The notes under the pieces: generated by a model | What the model was told of the DNA's origin: nothing | The model's database searches: none | What the model saw: the letters and a program-made list of their open reading frames with translations, nothing else | From: Halalkalibacter suaedae | GTDB lineage: Bacteria > Bacillota > Bacilli > Bacillales > Bacillaceae_D | Length of the DNA: 64,000 bases | Direction of reading: 5' to 3' | Assembly: GCF_017939705.1 (NCBI RefSeq) | Contig: NZ_JAGKSQ010000002.1 | Coordinates: 434,001-498,000, forward strand | In this document: positions 17,353 to 26,434 of the stretch, in pieces | Numbering within the stretch: the stretch's first letter is position 1 | Layout of the letters: each line of letters starts with the position of its first letter | Position numbers and translations under genes: made by a program

Positions 17353-18330
17353 TTAGGTTATATCTAGGTCTTTTACTTTTCGACAAACATAAATCATATT
17401 GTCGCTTGCATTCGTTAGAGGTGTTTCATTCCAATCTTGGTAAATAGCTAGAATTTCGAACCCATTCATCGTTAAAAGACGATTCATTTCTTGAGGAAAC
17501 GTGTAGCGAAGATGTATATTCGTTCTCTTTTCGGCAATGACGTCTCCCGCAAGATTCTTAAATTTTCTAATTGTGAGATAATGCTGGATTTGACTGATTG
17601 AATGATAAGTGCTACTTGTATAAACATCTACCTTATTTTGTGTATCTTTATCAATATAGCTTCTCCAGTATTCCTCTTTACTTGGTTGAAGGAGCTCCTC
17701 TTCATTTGGAAAACGAGTATCAAAGATAAACATTCCATTTACCTGTAAATGCTTATTCACAGCAAGAAGCAGAGCATCCTGATCTTCGTTTGTTAGAAAA
17801 TGCTGAAAGGAGTTACCAACTGAGTAAATCAATTGAGTTTGAACAGGCAAATCTAACTTTGTACAGTCCTGCAATTCCCATTCTATATTTACGTTCTCCC
17901 GTTGAGCTTTTGTTCTTGCTTCTTCTAACATACTTCTATGTATATCAACCCCTATCAGTTGATAACCTGCACGAGCTAGAGGGATTGTGACTCTTCCTGT
18001 TCCACAAGCAAGATCAATAATTACACCAGTAGTCTTACTAGCCCATTTTAGGATAAAAGGTAGGTCATTTATCTGAGTATTTTCTTTATCATATAAAATA
18101 GGATGATCATATTCTTCAGCATTCGTGATTGGACTCATTATGGCCCCTCCCTCTAATTGGCTCTTCTTAAATGAAACAAGGCATTCTTTACAAATACAAG
18201 ACCTCTCTAGCTCAGCTGCTGGTAGCAGTTTGAAAATCTCACTCGGGAATTCCTCTTGAAAGCACCAACATGATTCTTTGTTACACTCGTTCCCTTTACT
18301 ACAAATTGGACAAAGCTCAATAAGTAACAT
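17353..18330 (-). CDS. Cysteine-rich CWC domain fused to SAM-dependent methyltransferase
   Basis: About 325 residues. Residues ~5-55 carry a cysteine cluster (CPICSKGNEC, SCWC, CICKEC) matching the cysteine-rich CWC zinc-binding domain. From ~65 on is a class I methyltransferase with motif I VIIDLACGTGRV and a following acidic GVDIH. A strong internal site, GAGGGAGGGG, lies before ATG 18138 at the start of the methyltransferase half. The two halves may thus be made both fused and as a separate enzyme. The first start is ATG 18330 after AAGGGG. Substrate unknown. Confidence 0.85.
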   Translation of the reverse strand: MLLIELCPICSKGNECNKESCWCFQEEFPSEIFKLLPAAELERSCICKECLVSFKKSQLEGGAIMSPITNAEEYDHPILYDKENTQINDLPFILKWASKTTGVIIDLACGTGRVTIPLARAGYQLIGVDIHRSMLEEARTKAQRENVNIEWELQDCTKLDLPVQTQLIYSVGNSFQHFLTNEDQDALLLAVNKHLQVNGMFIFDTRFPNEEELLQPSKEEYWRSYIDKDTQNKVDVYTSSTYHSISQIQHYLTIRKFKNLAGDVIAEKRTNIHLRYTFPQEMNRLLTMNGFEILAIYQDWNETPLTNASDNMIYVCRKVKDLDIT

Positions 18331-18536
18331 CAACATCCCCTTACATCAGTAGTTTCAATTTCATCAGTTTAATAAAAGGCTATTAAACTTAAACGTGGTT
18401 ACAAAACTAAACTAGAGTCAAAATATAATGATCCTTACTGGTATAGTAACCGTAAATTACTACCTCTGCAATATTTTACAAAGTAAGGTTAGGCTGTCTT
18501 AAACTTAAGGAAAAGAATAGATTCTGAGTTGTCCTC

Positions 18537-18666
18537 TAACAAATCGGACGGGATGGAGGGCTGACTCCTGCAAGAAAAAAAGCAAATGGAAATCCATCGG
18601 TGAAGCCGGTTAGTTCCATGCCCTCCGGAGGGTGTGTGCCCCCATCCCGGTAGCGAATTCGAAGCG
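18537..18666 (-). repeat. Type-1 GC-rich intergenic hairpin repeat, copy C
   Basis: The most diverged copy. The outer arms CGGACGGGATGG and CCATCCCGG remain, and the middle arms are ATGGAA and TTCCAT as in copy B. The tip is decayed. It is the main content of 18331-18717; the rest looks like AT-rich spacer upstream of the methyltransferase gene. Confidence 0.85.
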
Positions 18667-18717
18667 TCATATTCAGACAATTGAGGATCTTTATCTTCAA
18701 CTAATAAACTTATACTT

Positions 18718-19998
18718 TTACTTATACTTTTTACTACTCTCTATCGATTCGATCGTTGAACCGTCCGTAACTGTAAACAGTCTGCTCTTAGGCTCATGTA
18801 AAGTTTGAGACGGCCATAATCCATGATGTCCAGAAAAGAGATAACTAATTAAACAAGCAACAAAGAAAAATTCTATTCCTTTCCCATCAAACATTTCAAC
18901 ACTCATAAGAAAAGCTGTAAGCGGAGTATTGGCACCACCACAAAAAACGGCAATCATTCCTAAACCAGCTAAAAAGGATAACGGTAGATCAAAAAATCCT
19001 GAAAGTGTGTTACCTAGCGTCGATCCGATAAAGAATAACGGAATCGCTTCCCCACCTACAAATCCCGTGCCTAATGTTACTGCTGTAAAAATAAGTTTAG
19101 CTAGGAAAGCAAAAGGTGGAACCTCCTCTACAAAAGAGTTCTCAAACATCTCTAGCCCACGGCCATTGTATTCTTGATTTCCAATGATTAATGTTAGGAC
19201 GATGATAATCACCCCACCAGTGAATGCACGGATCATATGATTTTTGTTTGTGAGTTTCTCGGAAATCTTTTGGATGCCATGTCTAAGTTGGCAGTAAAGA
19301 ACACTGACTAGACCAAACAGAACTGCCAGGATGATCACTTTTGCGAAGGATTGTAATGTTGTATCAGGTATCGTCTGAATGATTAGTGATTCATGCTTAA
19401 TGCCCCAAATGGATTCAGCCATATAATGTCCGACAAAGCTAGAGATTAGACAAGCTACAAAAGCTTCATATTTCAATTTTCCTACAGCAACAAATTCCAT
19501 TCCAAAGATCGCCCCTGCAATCGGTGTTCCAAAGGCCGCTCCAAAACCAGCACTTACTCCACACATTAGGAAGATCTTCATATCCATTTGCTTTATTTTT
19601 AAAAATTGATTAACCATTTGGGCGATGCTCCCGCCCATTTGAACAGCCGCACCTTCCCTTCCTGTTGAACCCCCAAAAATAATCGTGATAAATGTCCCGA
19701 TGTATACGAGTGGTCCCATTCGTTTTAATACCTTCTTTTTTCCATGCACGCCCTCAATAATAAGATTATTTCCCTTTGCAGCATCATTTTTACCATAGTT
19801 CATATACAAATAGCCTATTAATAAGCCTCCAATTGGTAAGAAATAGATGAGCCATGAATGATTTTCCCTTTTCGTGCCAAGAAAATCATTTGTAGTTAAT
19901 AGAAAAGACGTTGTTGTACCAACAACTAACCCTATTACTAACGCCAATACAATCCATTTTATTAACGTAAGTGAAAATACTTTATAGCTTGCAAACAT
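18718..19998 (-). CDS. ClC-family chloride channel/transporter
   Basis: 426 residues with about ten membrane segments. Selectivity-filter hallmarks are GGSTGREGAAVQMGG (usual GxEGP region), GVSAGFGAAFGTPIAGAIFGME and a C-terminal GFVGGEAIPLFFIGS. The gating glutamate of GREGA is present. It moves chloride or a similar anion, perhaps fluoride. No C-terminal CBS domains. GAGG precedes ATG 19998. It is divergent from the erythromycin esterase-like gene. Confidence 0.9.
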   Translation of the reverse strand: MFASYKVFSLTLIKWIVLALVIGLVVGTTTSFLLTTNDFLGTKRENHSWLIYFLPIGGLLIGYLYMNYGKNDAAKGNNLIIEGVHGKKKVLKRMGPLVYIGTFITIIFGGSTGREGAAVQMGGSIAQMVNQFLKIKQMDMKIFLMCGVSAGFGAAFGTPIAGAIFGMEFVAVGKLKYEAFVACLISSFVGHYMAESIWGIKHESLIIQTIPDTTLQSFAKVIILAVLFGLVSVLYCQLRHGIQKISEKLTNKNHMIRAFTGGVIIIVLTLIIGNQEYNGRGLEMFENSFVEEVPPFAFLAKLIFTAVTLGTGFVGGEAIPLFFIGSTLGNTLSGFFDLPLSFLAGLGMIAVFCGGANTPLTAFLMSVEMFDGKGIEFFFVACLISYLFSGHHGLWPSQTLHEPKSRLFTVTDGSTIESIESSKKYK

Positions 19999-20112
19999 TT
20001 AGTTTCCTCATTTCAACTACTTTTTTCTTAGCTTCTTAATAAAAAATGGAAACTATACAAGTTACTATAATTTTCTACCTGAAGGCATACTAAGGAAAAA
20101 GGAGATTAACTA

Positions 20113-21360
20113 ATGGTCAAAACACTTGATTTAACAAGTCATATTAAAGAACATTCAATTCGTTTCGATAGCATAAAAGAGATGGAGCCGCTACTGCAAG
20201 CTGCTGCAGATGCCCAATTTGTACTGCTCGGGGAAGCATCACACGGAACCTCAGAATTCTACACGTGGAGAACTGAAATTTCAAAATGGCTAATTGAAGA
20301 GAAAGGCTTTCATTTTATTGCTGTTGAAGGGGATTGGCCCTCATGTTATGAGGTTAATCGCTTTATCAAAGGCTATAACGACACCCCTGACGCAAAGACA
20401 TCGCTTAAAGCATTTAATCGCTGGCCAACTTGGATGTGGGCGAATGAAGAGGTTGTTAATTTAGTTGAATGGTTGAAAATATATAACGAACAGCAATCGT
20501 CCAAAGAGAAAGTTGGATTTTATGGAATTGATGTATATAGTCTATGGGAGTCAATGGAGGCGGTTGTCGATCATTTAGAAAAAATCAAGTCTCCAGTAGC
20601 TGAATATGCCAGAAAGGCATTTCAGTGCTTTGAACCTTTTAATCGTGAACCGCAGATGTACGGTGTTTCTGCAGCTCTATATGGAGAAGATTGCTTTGAT
20701 GAACTGATGGAATTATTGAATAAGCTACATCAAGCTCGTCATCAGTTTCCTGCAGAAGATGAATCGTCATTAAATCTCCACGTCAATGCTTTAGTTACAA
20801 ATAATGCCGAGGATTACTATCGTGCAATGATGACAAATGATAATCAATCTTGGAACATTCGTGATCAGCATATGGTTAGCGCGATTGATATGGTTGCAAA
20901 TTATTATGGGAAAGACGCAAAAGGCATCATTTGGGAGCATAACACTCACATTGGTGATGCAAGAGCAACAGATATGGCGAAAGATGAATTAGTGAATGTC
21001 GGACAATTGACTAGGGAGAAATACGGGGAAGAAAAGGTGTACGCAATAGGATTTGGCACATATGAAGGAACAGTTATGGCCGCGACCAAATGGGGTGAAA
21101 AGCAACAAATTATGTCTGTTCCAAAAGCAACACTAGGCAGTTGGGAAGACTTCTTACACAGAGCAGGTGCGTTTAATAAGTTCATTATGTTTAATAAGCA
21201 AAATCATCATTTATTTTCAGAAACAATCGGGCACCGTGCCATTGGGGTTAGCTATAATCCGAAATATGAACATCTTGGAAATTATGTACCATCACAGATC
21301 TCTGAACGATACAACGCATTTATTCATATTGAGCAATCAGAGGCTCTTCATCCACTTTAA
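20113..21360 (+). CDS. Erythromycin esterase family protein
   Basis: 415 residues. Family motifs are LLGEASHGTSEFYTWR near residue 40, VEGDWPSCYEVNRF near 78 and WEHNTHIGDAR near 278, which hold the proposed catalytic His/Glu residues. Characterised relatives hydrolyse macrolide lactones, but many Bacillus homologues sit outside resistance loci with unknown roles, so resistance should not be assumed. AAGGAGA lies 9 bases before ATG 20113. Terminator at 21364-21407. Confidence 0.88.
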   Translation: MVKTLDLTSHIKEHSIRFDSIKEMEPLLQAAADAQFVLLGEASHGTSEFYTWRTEISKWLIEEKGFHFIAVEGDWPSCYEVNRFIKGYNDTPDAKTSLKAFNRWPTWMWANEEVVNLVEWLKIYNEQQSSKEKVGFYGIDVYSLWESMEAVVDHLEKIKSPVAEYARKAFQCFEPFNREPQMYGVSAALYGEDCFDELMELLNKLHQARHQFPAEDESSLNLHVNALVTNNAEDYYRAMMTNDNQSWNIRDQHMVSAIDMVANYYGKDAKGIIWEHNTHIGDARATDMAKDELVNVGQLTREKYGEEKVYAIGFGTYEGTVMAATKWGEKQQIMSVPKATLGSWEDFLHRAGAFNKFIMFNKQNHHLFSETIGHRAIGVSYNPKYEHLGNYVPSQISERYNAFIHIEQSEALHPL

Positions 21361-21363
21361 TGT

Positions 21364-21407
21364 AAAAGAAACATGCCTACAATTATTTGTAAGCATGTTT
21401 CTTTTAA
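21364..21407 (+). terminator. Intrinsic terminator of the erythromycin esterase-like gene
   Basis: AAAAGAAACATGC pairs with GCATGTTTCTTTT around an inner TACA/TGTA stem. Confidence 0.85.
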
Positions 21408-21418
21408 TCACTCTATGA

Positions 21419-21922
21419 TTACAAGAACCGACGATATCTCAATGAAATATAGTTGTCTTCATCGTCCAATCCATCTTCAACGTTCATAAAACAAAATCCT
21501 TTCGCTTCATAGAAAGGAATACCTAGATTGTTATCTTTTTGAACTGAAACCCACTGTTCTTTAGCTTGATATTCTTCCTTTTGTTGTTTTGTAACTGCAG
21601 TAAGCAGCATTGTCCCGATCCCTTCATTACGTCGATCAGGTCTTATATACAGTACATAAATTTCTCCAACCTCATCTTCAATTATTCCACCACCACAAGC
21701 CCCTACCACTTGGTTATTGTCTAATGCAACAAAGTACCCTCCCCATTCCTTATCGGTATTAGTCACTTTATTTAAAATCCGTTCATAATTATAATATTTG
21801 TTTATAACTCTTTGGATATAGTTCTTCTTATGTAAATTGATGTATGTTGTCCAATTAGCTTTAGTGCACACATCCGAAATTCCATTGACATGATTTGAGT
21901 TTGCCTTACGAATATAAAGCAT
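21419..21922 (-). CDS. GNAT family N-acetyltransferase
   Basis: 167 residues. Motif A reads VLYIRPDRRNEGIGTMLL and motif B includes IPFYEAKGF, as in spermidine- or amine-type GNATs. Substrate unknown. AAGGGG precedes ATG 21922. It is convergent with the upstream plus-strand gene. Confidence 0.87.
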   Translation of the reverse strand: MLYIRKANSNHVNGISDVCTKANWTTYINLHKKNYIQRVINKYYNYERILNKVTNTDKEWGGYFVALDNNQVVGACGGGIIEDEVGEIYVLYIRPDRRNEGIGTMLLTAVTKQQKEEYQAKEQWVSVQKDNNLGIPFYEAKGFCFMNVEDGLDDEDNYISLRYRRFL

Positions 21923-22025
21923 TTCATTCCCCTTACATCATTTTATTCATCGTAACATGAATACGCTCGAATATGTAAAACTCATCATAATTTCCTACAA
22001 ATTGCTTATGTTTCCCACTTAAAAA

Positions 22026-22071
22026 GAGGGTGTTCCAGAAAAGTTGTAACATAACTTTTTGGAACACCCTC
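22026..22071 (-). terminator. Strong intrinsic terminator of the UbiD-family gene
   Basis: GAGGGTGTTCC pairs with GGAACACCCTC, with an inner AAAAGTT/AACTTTT stem. A CTTTTT tract follows on the minus strand. Confidence 0.9.
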
Positions 22072-22075
22072 AACA

Positions 22076-23911
22076 CTATTTGGAAATAACGCCACTTAAA
22101 CTTGCACCTTCAACAAAGAAACGCTCAATGTTTTTCTCTACATCTGGATCAGAAACTAACAGCGGTGCATGATGTGGTTTAATTCTGGCATCGATAATGA
22201 TATTGTCGCACGACCAATGTTTATTTTCATAATAACTGTTTACACCATGGATATCATGGGATGGATTACTGCGAGTGAACGTTGCCCATAGGAAGTTAGA
22301 CATAGTTTCACTCATAAATCGACTGTCATCACACAGAATGATTAAAGGGCATGAAGGCATAGCACCCTTTTCTTCAATCATTGTTGTTAACGTTTTGATT
22401 TCATTTAATGTCTGTTCACTTGACGTGTACTTAGGACCTTCAATTGCGACAACACCTGGCATCACTAATAATGCTTTGCCAAAGTTATTTAAGTCTTTTA
22501 AGTGCTCTGGCACGTCTGTACAAAGGTCTCTTTTCTTATCACCACAAGCTGCAAAAATAACCTTGCTACCGGTATTCAAACCAGTTCCAGAATAATCAAG
22601 TGTATCAATCGTTGTATTGGTCTGGAAATGAATATCTCTTCTTAAATCGATTCGTTCTAGAATGTATGCTAGAAATTTAATTTCTTCATGTGTATCTAAA
22701 GGCATTTCTTCTTCAGCCGCTATGAATAAGTATTTAGCAAGACTCAATTGCCCTGTTCCTAAAATCCGATTGGCAATTGTAAGCAGTTCTGCTGGTTGCT
22801 TCACTTTTTGATAGGGTGTATAGCGTTCACTGCCAATTGCAAAAAGAAGTGGATGAACCCCTGCTGCATCAACAGCATGAACTTCCTTAACTCCAGGGAT
22901 TTCTTGTTTGATTGCATCACCAGTTAATTCGTGGATCAAATCACCAAAGGCTGTATCCTCTTGAGGTGGACGTCCAACAACGGTAAAAGGCCAAATTGCA
23001 TTTTCTTTTGCATATACCTTGTGGACACGCATTAACGGGAATTCATGAGTTAAGCTGTAATAACCTAAATGATCCCCGAATGGTCCTTCAGGCTTTGTCT
23101 CCCCTGGATGAATCTCACCAGTTATGACAAAATCTGCGTCATGACTAATGCAATAGCCATCTACATAGCTGTATCTAAAACGACGACCTGATAATAAACC
23201 AGCAAAGGTCATCTCACTTAATCCTTCTGGCAATGGCATGACAGCTGATAATGTATGAGCCGGTGGACCACCAATAAAAATACTTACTTTTAAAGGCACT
23301 CCAAGTTTGTTCGCCTTTGCTTGATGAATACCAATGCCTCGATGTATTTGATAATGTAGACCAATTTCTTTATTTAGTTCATACTCATTTCCACTCAACT
23401 GAACACGATACATTCCTAAATTAGCATTCATTATTCCTGGTTTTTCTGGATCCTCACTGTATACCTGTGGCAACGTAACAAACGCACCACCGTCGTCTGG
23501 CCAGTGATGAATGAGTGGGATATCGGAAATTTGTATTTCTTTAAAACCATTTAAACTGTTGGTTGGTTTTTTCATAGGTAATGCCTTCGATCCTGCAATG
23601 CCTGATCCGATATGTTTGAAAGGATTCTTTAAAGCACTGATTGGATCATTACGCAGGGCAATCACGTCTTGAGTAGAATCTAATGTGTTCCTAAAAATAA
23701 ATTTACTTCTCTCCAAATGACCAAACAGATTAGATACTGCTCGATAGCTTGAGCCTTTAACGTTTTCAAATAATAACGCAGGTCCATCTGCGGCAAATAC
23801 TTTCATGTGTATTGCGGCCATTTCTAAGTGCGGGTCGACTTCTTCATGGACACGAATTAATTGTCCTGCTTTTTCTAGGTCGAGAATACACTCTTCTAAA
23901 TTACGATGCAT
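22076..23911 (-). CDS. UbiD-family prenyl-FMN decarboxylase (long form)
   Basis: 611 residues, longer than classic UbiD (~490). The conserved core HPGETKPEGPFGDHLGYYS carries the paired acidic catalytic residues, and the SAVMPLPEGLSE and LPQVYSEDPEKPG blocks are also typical. Members need the prenylated flavin made by UbiX and decarboxylate aromatic or alpha,beta-unsaturated acids. Long forms are often annotated as menaquinone-pathway decarboxylases, but this one could act on a catabolic substrate. No ubiX-like gene is nearby. AGGGGATAGG precedes ATG 23911. A small gene of unknown function lies 42 bases upstream and may be in the same operon. Confidence 0.85.
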   Translation of the reverse strand: MHRNLEECILDLEKAGQLIRVHEEVDPHLEMAAIHMKVFAADGPALLFENVKGSSYRAVSNLFGHLERSKFIFRNTLDSTQDVIALRNDPISALKNPFKHIGSGIAGSKALPMKKPTNSLNGFKEIQISDIPLIHHWPDDGGAFVTLPQVYSEDPEKPGIMNANLGMYRVQLSGNEYELNKEIGLHYQIHRGIGIHQAKANKLGVPLKVSIFIGGPPAHTLSAVMPLPEGLSEMTFAGLLSGRRFRYSYVDGYCISHDADFVITGEIHPGETKPEGPFGDHLGYYSLTHEFPLMRVHKVYAKENAIWPFTVVGRPPQEDTAFGDLIHELTGDAIKQEIPGVKEVHAVDAAGVHPLLFAIGSERYTPYQKVKQPAELLTIANRILGTGQLSLAKYLFIAAEEEMPLDTHEEIKFLAYILERIDLRRDIHFQTNTTIDTLDYSGTGLNTGSKVIFAACGDKKRDLCTDVPEHLKDLNNFGKALLVMPGVVAIEGPKYTSSEQTLNEIKTLTTMIEEKGAMPSCPLIILCDDSRFMSETMSNFLWATFTRSNPSHDIHGVNSYYENKHWSCDNIIIDARIKPHHAPLLVSDPDVEKNIERFFVEGASLSGVISK

Positions 23912-23953
23912 ATGCCTATCCCCTATTTCTCTAATGTAATCTCTAAATTACAT

Positions 23954-24220
23954 TTAATAATTTCGAACAATTTGTCCATTAAATACAGCTTCAATATTTA
24001 GATCTTGGCCAGTCGCCAATTCAGTGATCTTCGAAAGAATGGTTTCTTCAACAATCGACTCAATCCATAACTCATTCTTATCGCGAATTGACGTTGTCAG
24101 GTCGTAATAATTAAGAGCTAACTCTATTATTTTTCTTATATCACTCATACGCGTTGAATCAAAATCTTTAATTGTCGTTATTGATGCTTCAACAAACGCG
24201 TTAAAAGATTGCTTTTGCAA
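23954..24220 (-). CDS. Hypothetical protein (~88 aa) upstream of the UbiD-like gene
   Basis: I do not recognise this family. The product is mostly helical and acidic, with no membrane span. AAGGGAG lies 8 bases before TTG 24220 (QKQSFNAF), which I prefer. ATG 24241 gives seven more residues but has only a weak AAGGAA. It probably shares a transcript with the decarboxylase gene, 42 bases downstream. Confidence 0.55.
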   Translation of the reverse strand: MQKQSFNAFVEASITTIKDFDSTRMSDIRKIIELALNYYDLTTSIRDKNELWIESIVEETILSKITELATGQDLNIEAVFNGQIVRNY

Positions 24221-24320
24221 GGATAGAACTCCCTTCAACATGTTGTCAGCTTTCCTTAAGTATAATTTGAAATTGTGCTGACGTCCAGATTCGTCATTTT
24301 AAGACATAGGCTGATACTAG

Positions 24321-24349
24321 TTGACAACAAGAATAATTATGTAATAATA
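24321..24349 (+). promoter_or_regulatory. Sigma-A-type promoter of the OFA transporter
   Basis: TTGACA at 24321-24326 and ATAATA at 24344-24349, spaced by 17 bases. The next plus-strand gene starts at 24595, so the transcript has a leader of roughly 235 bases. Confidence 0.65.
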
Positions 24350-24354
24350 GATAA

Positions 24355-24594
24355 AGTGCTTATAGAGTTGTTATGACAACTAGATAGCTTGTACCAATGT
24401 TCTATAACAAGGGTGCAAGAAATCATCAAAAGATTGTCTGAAAATAAAAGAGTTTTGATCCTAATGAGAAATTAAATACATTTGGTGGCTTAAGTAAACA
24501 CATTATTGTGAGTACAAAAGAGACCGACGTTGATGGAAACTCCTATCTACGTTGGTCTCTTTTTTAATGAAACATGATTTAGGAGGAAAATGTT
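24355..24594 (+). promoter_or_regulatory. Long 5' leader with intrinsic terminator ahead of the OFA transporter (attenuator-like)
   Basis: The leader ends in a 13-bp terminator hairpin, AAGAGACCGACGT with ACGTTGGTCTCTT (24518-24563), followed by TTTTTT. It stands only ~20 bases before the ribosome binding site AGGAGG. No plus-strand gene lies upstream, so this terminator can only act on the leader itself. An upstream hairpin GAGTTGT/ACAACT lies near 24365. I could not match it to a known riboswitch class. Confidence 0.5.
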
Positions 24595-25806
24595 ATGAAC
24601 AGATGGTTGGTCGTACTTGGTGCTGTAATTATTCAAATTAATCTAGGAGCAGTATATGCTTGGAGTTTATTTAACCAACCGCTTATTGATAAATTCGGTT
24701 GGGAACGAGAGGATGTTGTTTTTACATTCTCAATCACGATTGCGGTCTTTGCATTTACAACTATTTTTGCTGGAAGACTTCAAGATAAGATAGGACCTAG
24801 GTGGGTTGCAACAATTGGTGGGTTATTACTTGGAATTGGTTTGATTTTATCAAGTCAGGCAACGACTCTGACTCAGCTTTACTTTTATTATGGTGTTATT
24901 GGCGGAATTGGAATTGGTATGACTTATGTTTGTCCACTATCCGCGTGTGTAAAATGGTTCCCAGATAAAAGAGGATTTATAAGTGGTGTTGCTGTTGCTG
25001 GCTTTGGATTAGGTGGATTAATCTATAAGCCGATTATTGGATATTTTGTAGAAAGTACTGGTGTTTCATCTTCATTTATGTACTTAGGAATCATCTACTT
25101 ACTTCTAGTAGTTGCAGGTGCTCAATTGTTAAAGGATCCACCTGTTAATCTTACTAATGAGTCTAATAATTCAAACGGTACAGATTCAGAAGAAACTAAA
25201 CAGTTCTCTCCAAAACAAATGCTTAGTACGTATCAATTCTATATGTTATGGGTTATGTTTTTATTTGGTAGTATTTCTGGGTTGTTAGTCATCAGCTTTG
25301 CTGTTGATATCGGTGTCGAGCTTGTTGGGCTTAACCTTGAAAGAGCTGCAAATGCAGTAATGGTCATAGCCTTATTCAATGCAGCAGGTCGAATTGTATT
25401 AGGGAAAATATCTGACCAACTAGGTCGTACCAATACACTTATGGTGATTTACGGAATCACTGCCTTAATCATGTTCTATATGAGTTTCGGCACAATGAAT
25501 TACGGTATTTACCTTGTTGCTGTTTCACTGATTGGTTTTTGTTTTGGCGGATACCTGGCACTCTTCCCATCAGTAACAGCAGATTACTACGGTACCAAAA
25601 ACATTGGAAGTAATTATGGTTTTATGTATCAAGCCTATGGACTTTCTGCATTTGCAGGACCATTTATTATAAAAGTGATTCCATTTACACAAGCATTTCT
25701 AATCTCGGGATTGATTTGTGTACTTGCGATTATTATGGCGAAATTAGTCCAAGCACCGAATTTGGTTTCTAAAAAATTTCCAGAACAAGAGGCTGTTAGA
25801 AACTAA
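24595..25806 (+). CDS. OFA-family MFS transporter (oxalate/formate antiporter type)
   Basis: 403 residues with 12 membrane spans. The N-terminus NRWLVVLGAVIIQINLGAVYAWS and the loop GRLQDKIGPRW are typical of the OFA branch of the major facilitator superfamily. A soluble central loop (NESNNSNGTDSEETK) splits the two six-span halves. Members exchange small monocarboxylates or dicarboxylates such as oxalate, formate or pyruvate. The substrate is unknown. AGGAGG precedes ATG 24595. The leader suggests control by transcription termination. Confidence 0.88.
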   Translation: MNRWLVVLGAVIIQINLGAVYAWSLFNQPLIDKFGWEREDVVFTFSITIAVFAFTTIFAGRLQDKIGPRWVATIGGLLLGIGLILSSQATTLTQLYFYYGVIGGIGIGMTYVCPLSACVKWFPDKRGFISGVAVAGFGLGGLIYKPIIGYFVESTGVSSSFMYLGIIYLLLVVAGAQLLKDPPVNLTNESNNSNGTDSEETKQFSPKQMLSTYQFYMLWVMFLFGSISGLLVISFAVDIGVELVGLNLERAANAVMVIALFNAAGRIVLGKISDQLGRTNTLMVIYGITALIMFYMSFGTMNYGIYLVAVSLIGFCFGGYLALFPSVTADYYGTKNIGSNYGFMYQAYGLSAFAGPFIIKVIPFTQAFLISGLICVLAIIMAKLVQAPNLVSKKFPEQEAVRN

Positions 25807-25811
25807 TATTT

Positions 25812-25846
25812 TAAGCGTAGCGAAGTTTTCATCGCTACGCTTTTTA
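25812..25846 (+). terminator. Intrinsic terminator of the OFA transporter gene
   Basis: AAGCGTAGCGA pairs with TCGCTACGCTT, followed by a T run. Confidence 0.9.
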
Positions 25847-25892
25847 ATTTATTTTTAAATATATGAACCGGTGAAACTAGTGGCTGTAAAAG

Positions 25893-26023
25893 TCGCTTCG
25901 ACACGCTACCGGGATGGGGGGCTCGCTTTCCGCAGGCGGGCGTTGAACTAACCGGCTCTGCCGGTGGATTTCAACTTGCCCTTTCTTCCTGCAGGAGTCG
26001 GCCCGCCCATCCCGTCCACTTTG
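25893..26023 (+). repeat. Type-1 GC-rich intergenic hairpin repeat, copy D
   Basis: Same orientation as copy B. The middle arms are GTTGAA and TTCAAC instead of ATGGAA and TTCCAT, so both arms changed together. It lies between convergent genes. Confidence 0.9.
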
Positions 26024-26227
26024 ATGATATGGAAGATAGAATTTTCCTCCTCCAATCAGTAAATATCACGTGATTATTAAATTCAGCCAAATAACTAATA
26101 GAATTACGAGGTTAATATTGCAACAACTAATTGAAGGATTAATTCGCTGAAGAGAATGTAAGCTTTGTCCTTTACTAGACGGGTGCTATAAAGAAGATCC
26201 TTAAACAAAAACCATTTAGTCACTTTA

Positions 26228-26340
26228 AATATCAAAGGAGTACCTTGCCCAAGAACGGGTCTATTCGTCTTGCAAGTTCAGGGATTAACTACGATTTTCG
26301 TAGTTAATCTTAAACGAATCATGGACCTGAAAGCCCCAAA
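26228..26340 (+). ncRNA. Candidate structured RNA in the 25.8-26.4 kb gap
   Basis: No coding frame is present. The plus strand shows GATTAACTACGA with TCGTAGTTAATC as a near-perfect hairpin. It also shows ATTCGT (26263-26268) with ACGAAT, and TTCAGG with CCTGAA, in interleaved order as in a pseudoknot. Strand, promoter and family are unknown. Confidence 0.3.
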
Positions 26341-26356
26341 AGAGAATAAATAAAAA

Positions 26357-26408
26357 AGGAGACAGGTCTAAATGATCCATAATATAGGTCATCTTTTCCT
26401 GTACTCCC
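26357..26408 (-). terminator. Terminator hairpin of the S9 peptidase gene
   Basis: GGAG-ACAGG pairs with CCTGTACTCC, with an inner AATGATCC/GGTCATC-like stem. TTTTTTA follows on the minus strand. Confidence 0.6.
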
Positions 26409-26434
26409 TATTTTAAACTCAGCTATTTTAGTAC

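Noticed and set aside
20113-21360. Calling the erythromycin esterase-like gene a macrolide resistance gene
   Set aside because: Family membership alone does not show macrolide hydrolysis, and no resistance or mobile context is nearby.
24400-24425. T-box element in the OFA leader (AACAAGGGTG at ~24406)
   Set aside because: The match stops before the essential TGGNACCGCG core, and the terminator is ~100 bases away, so the likeness is probably chance.
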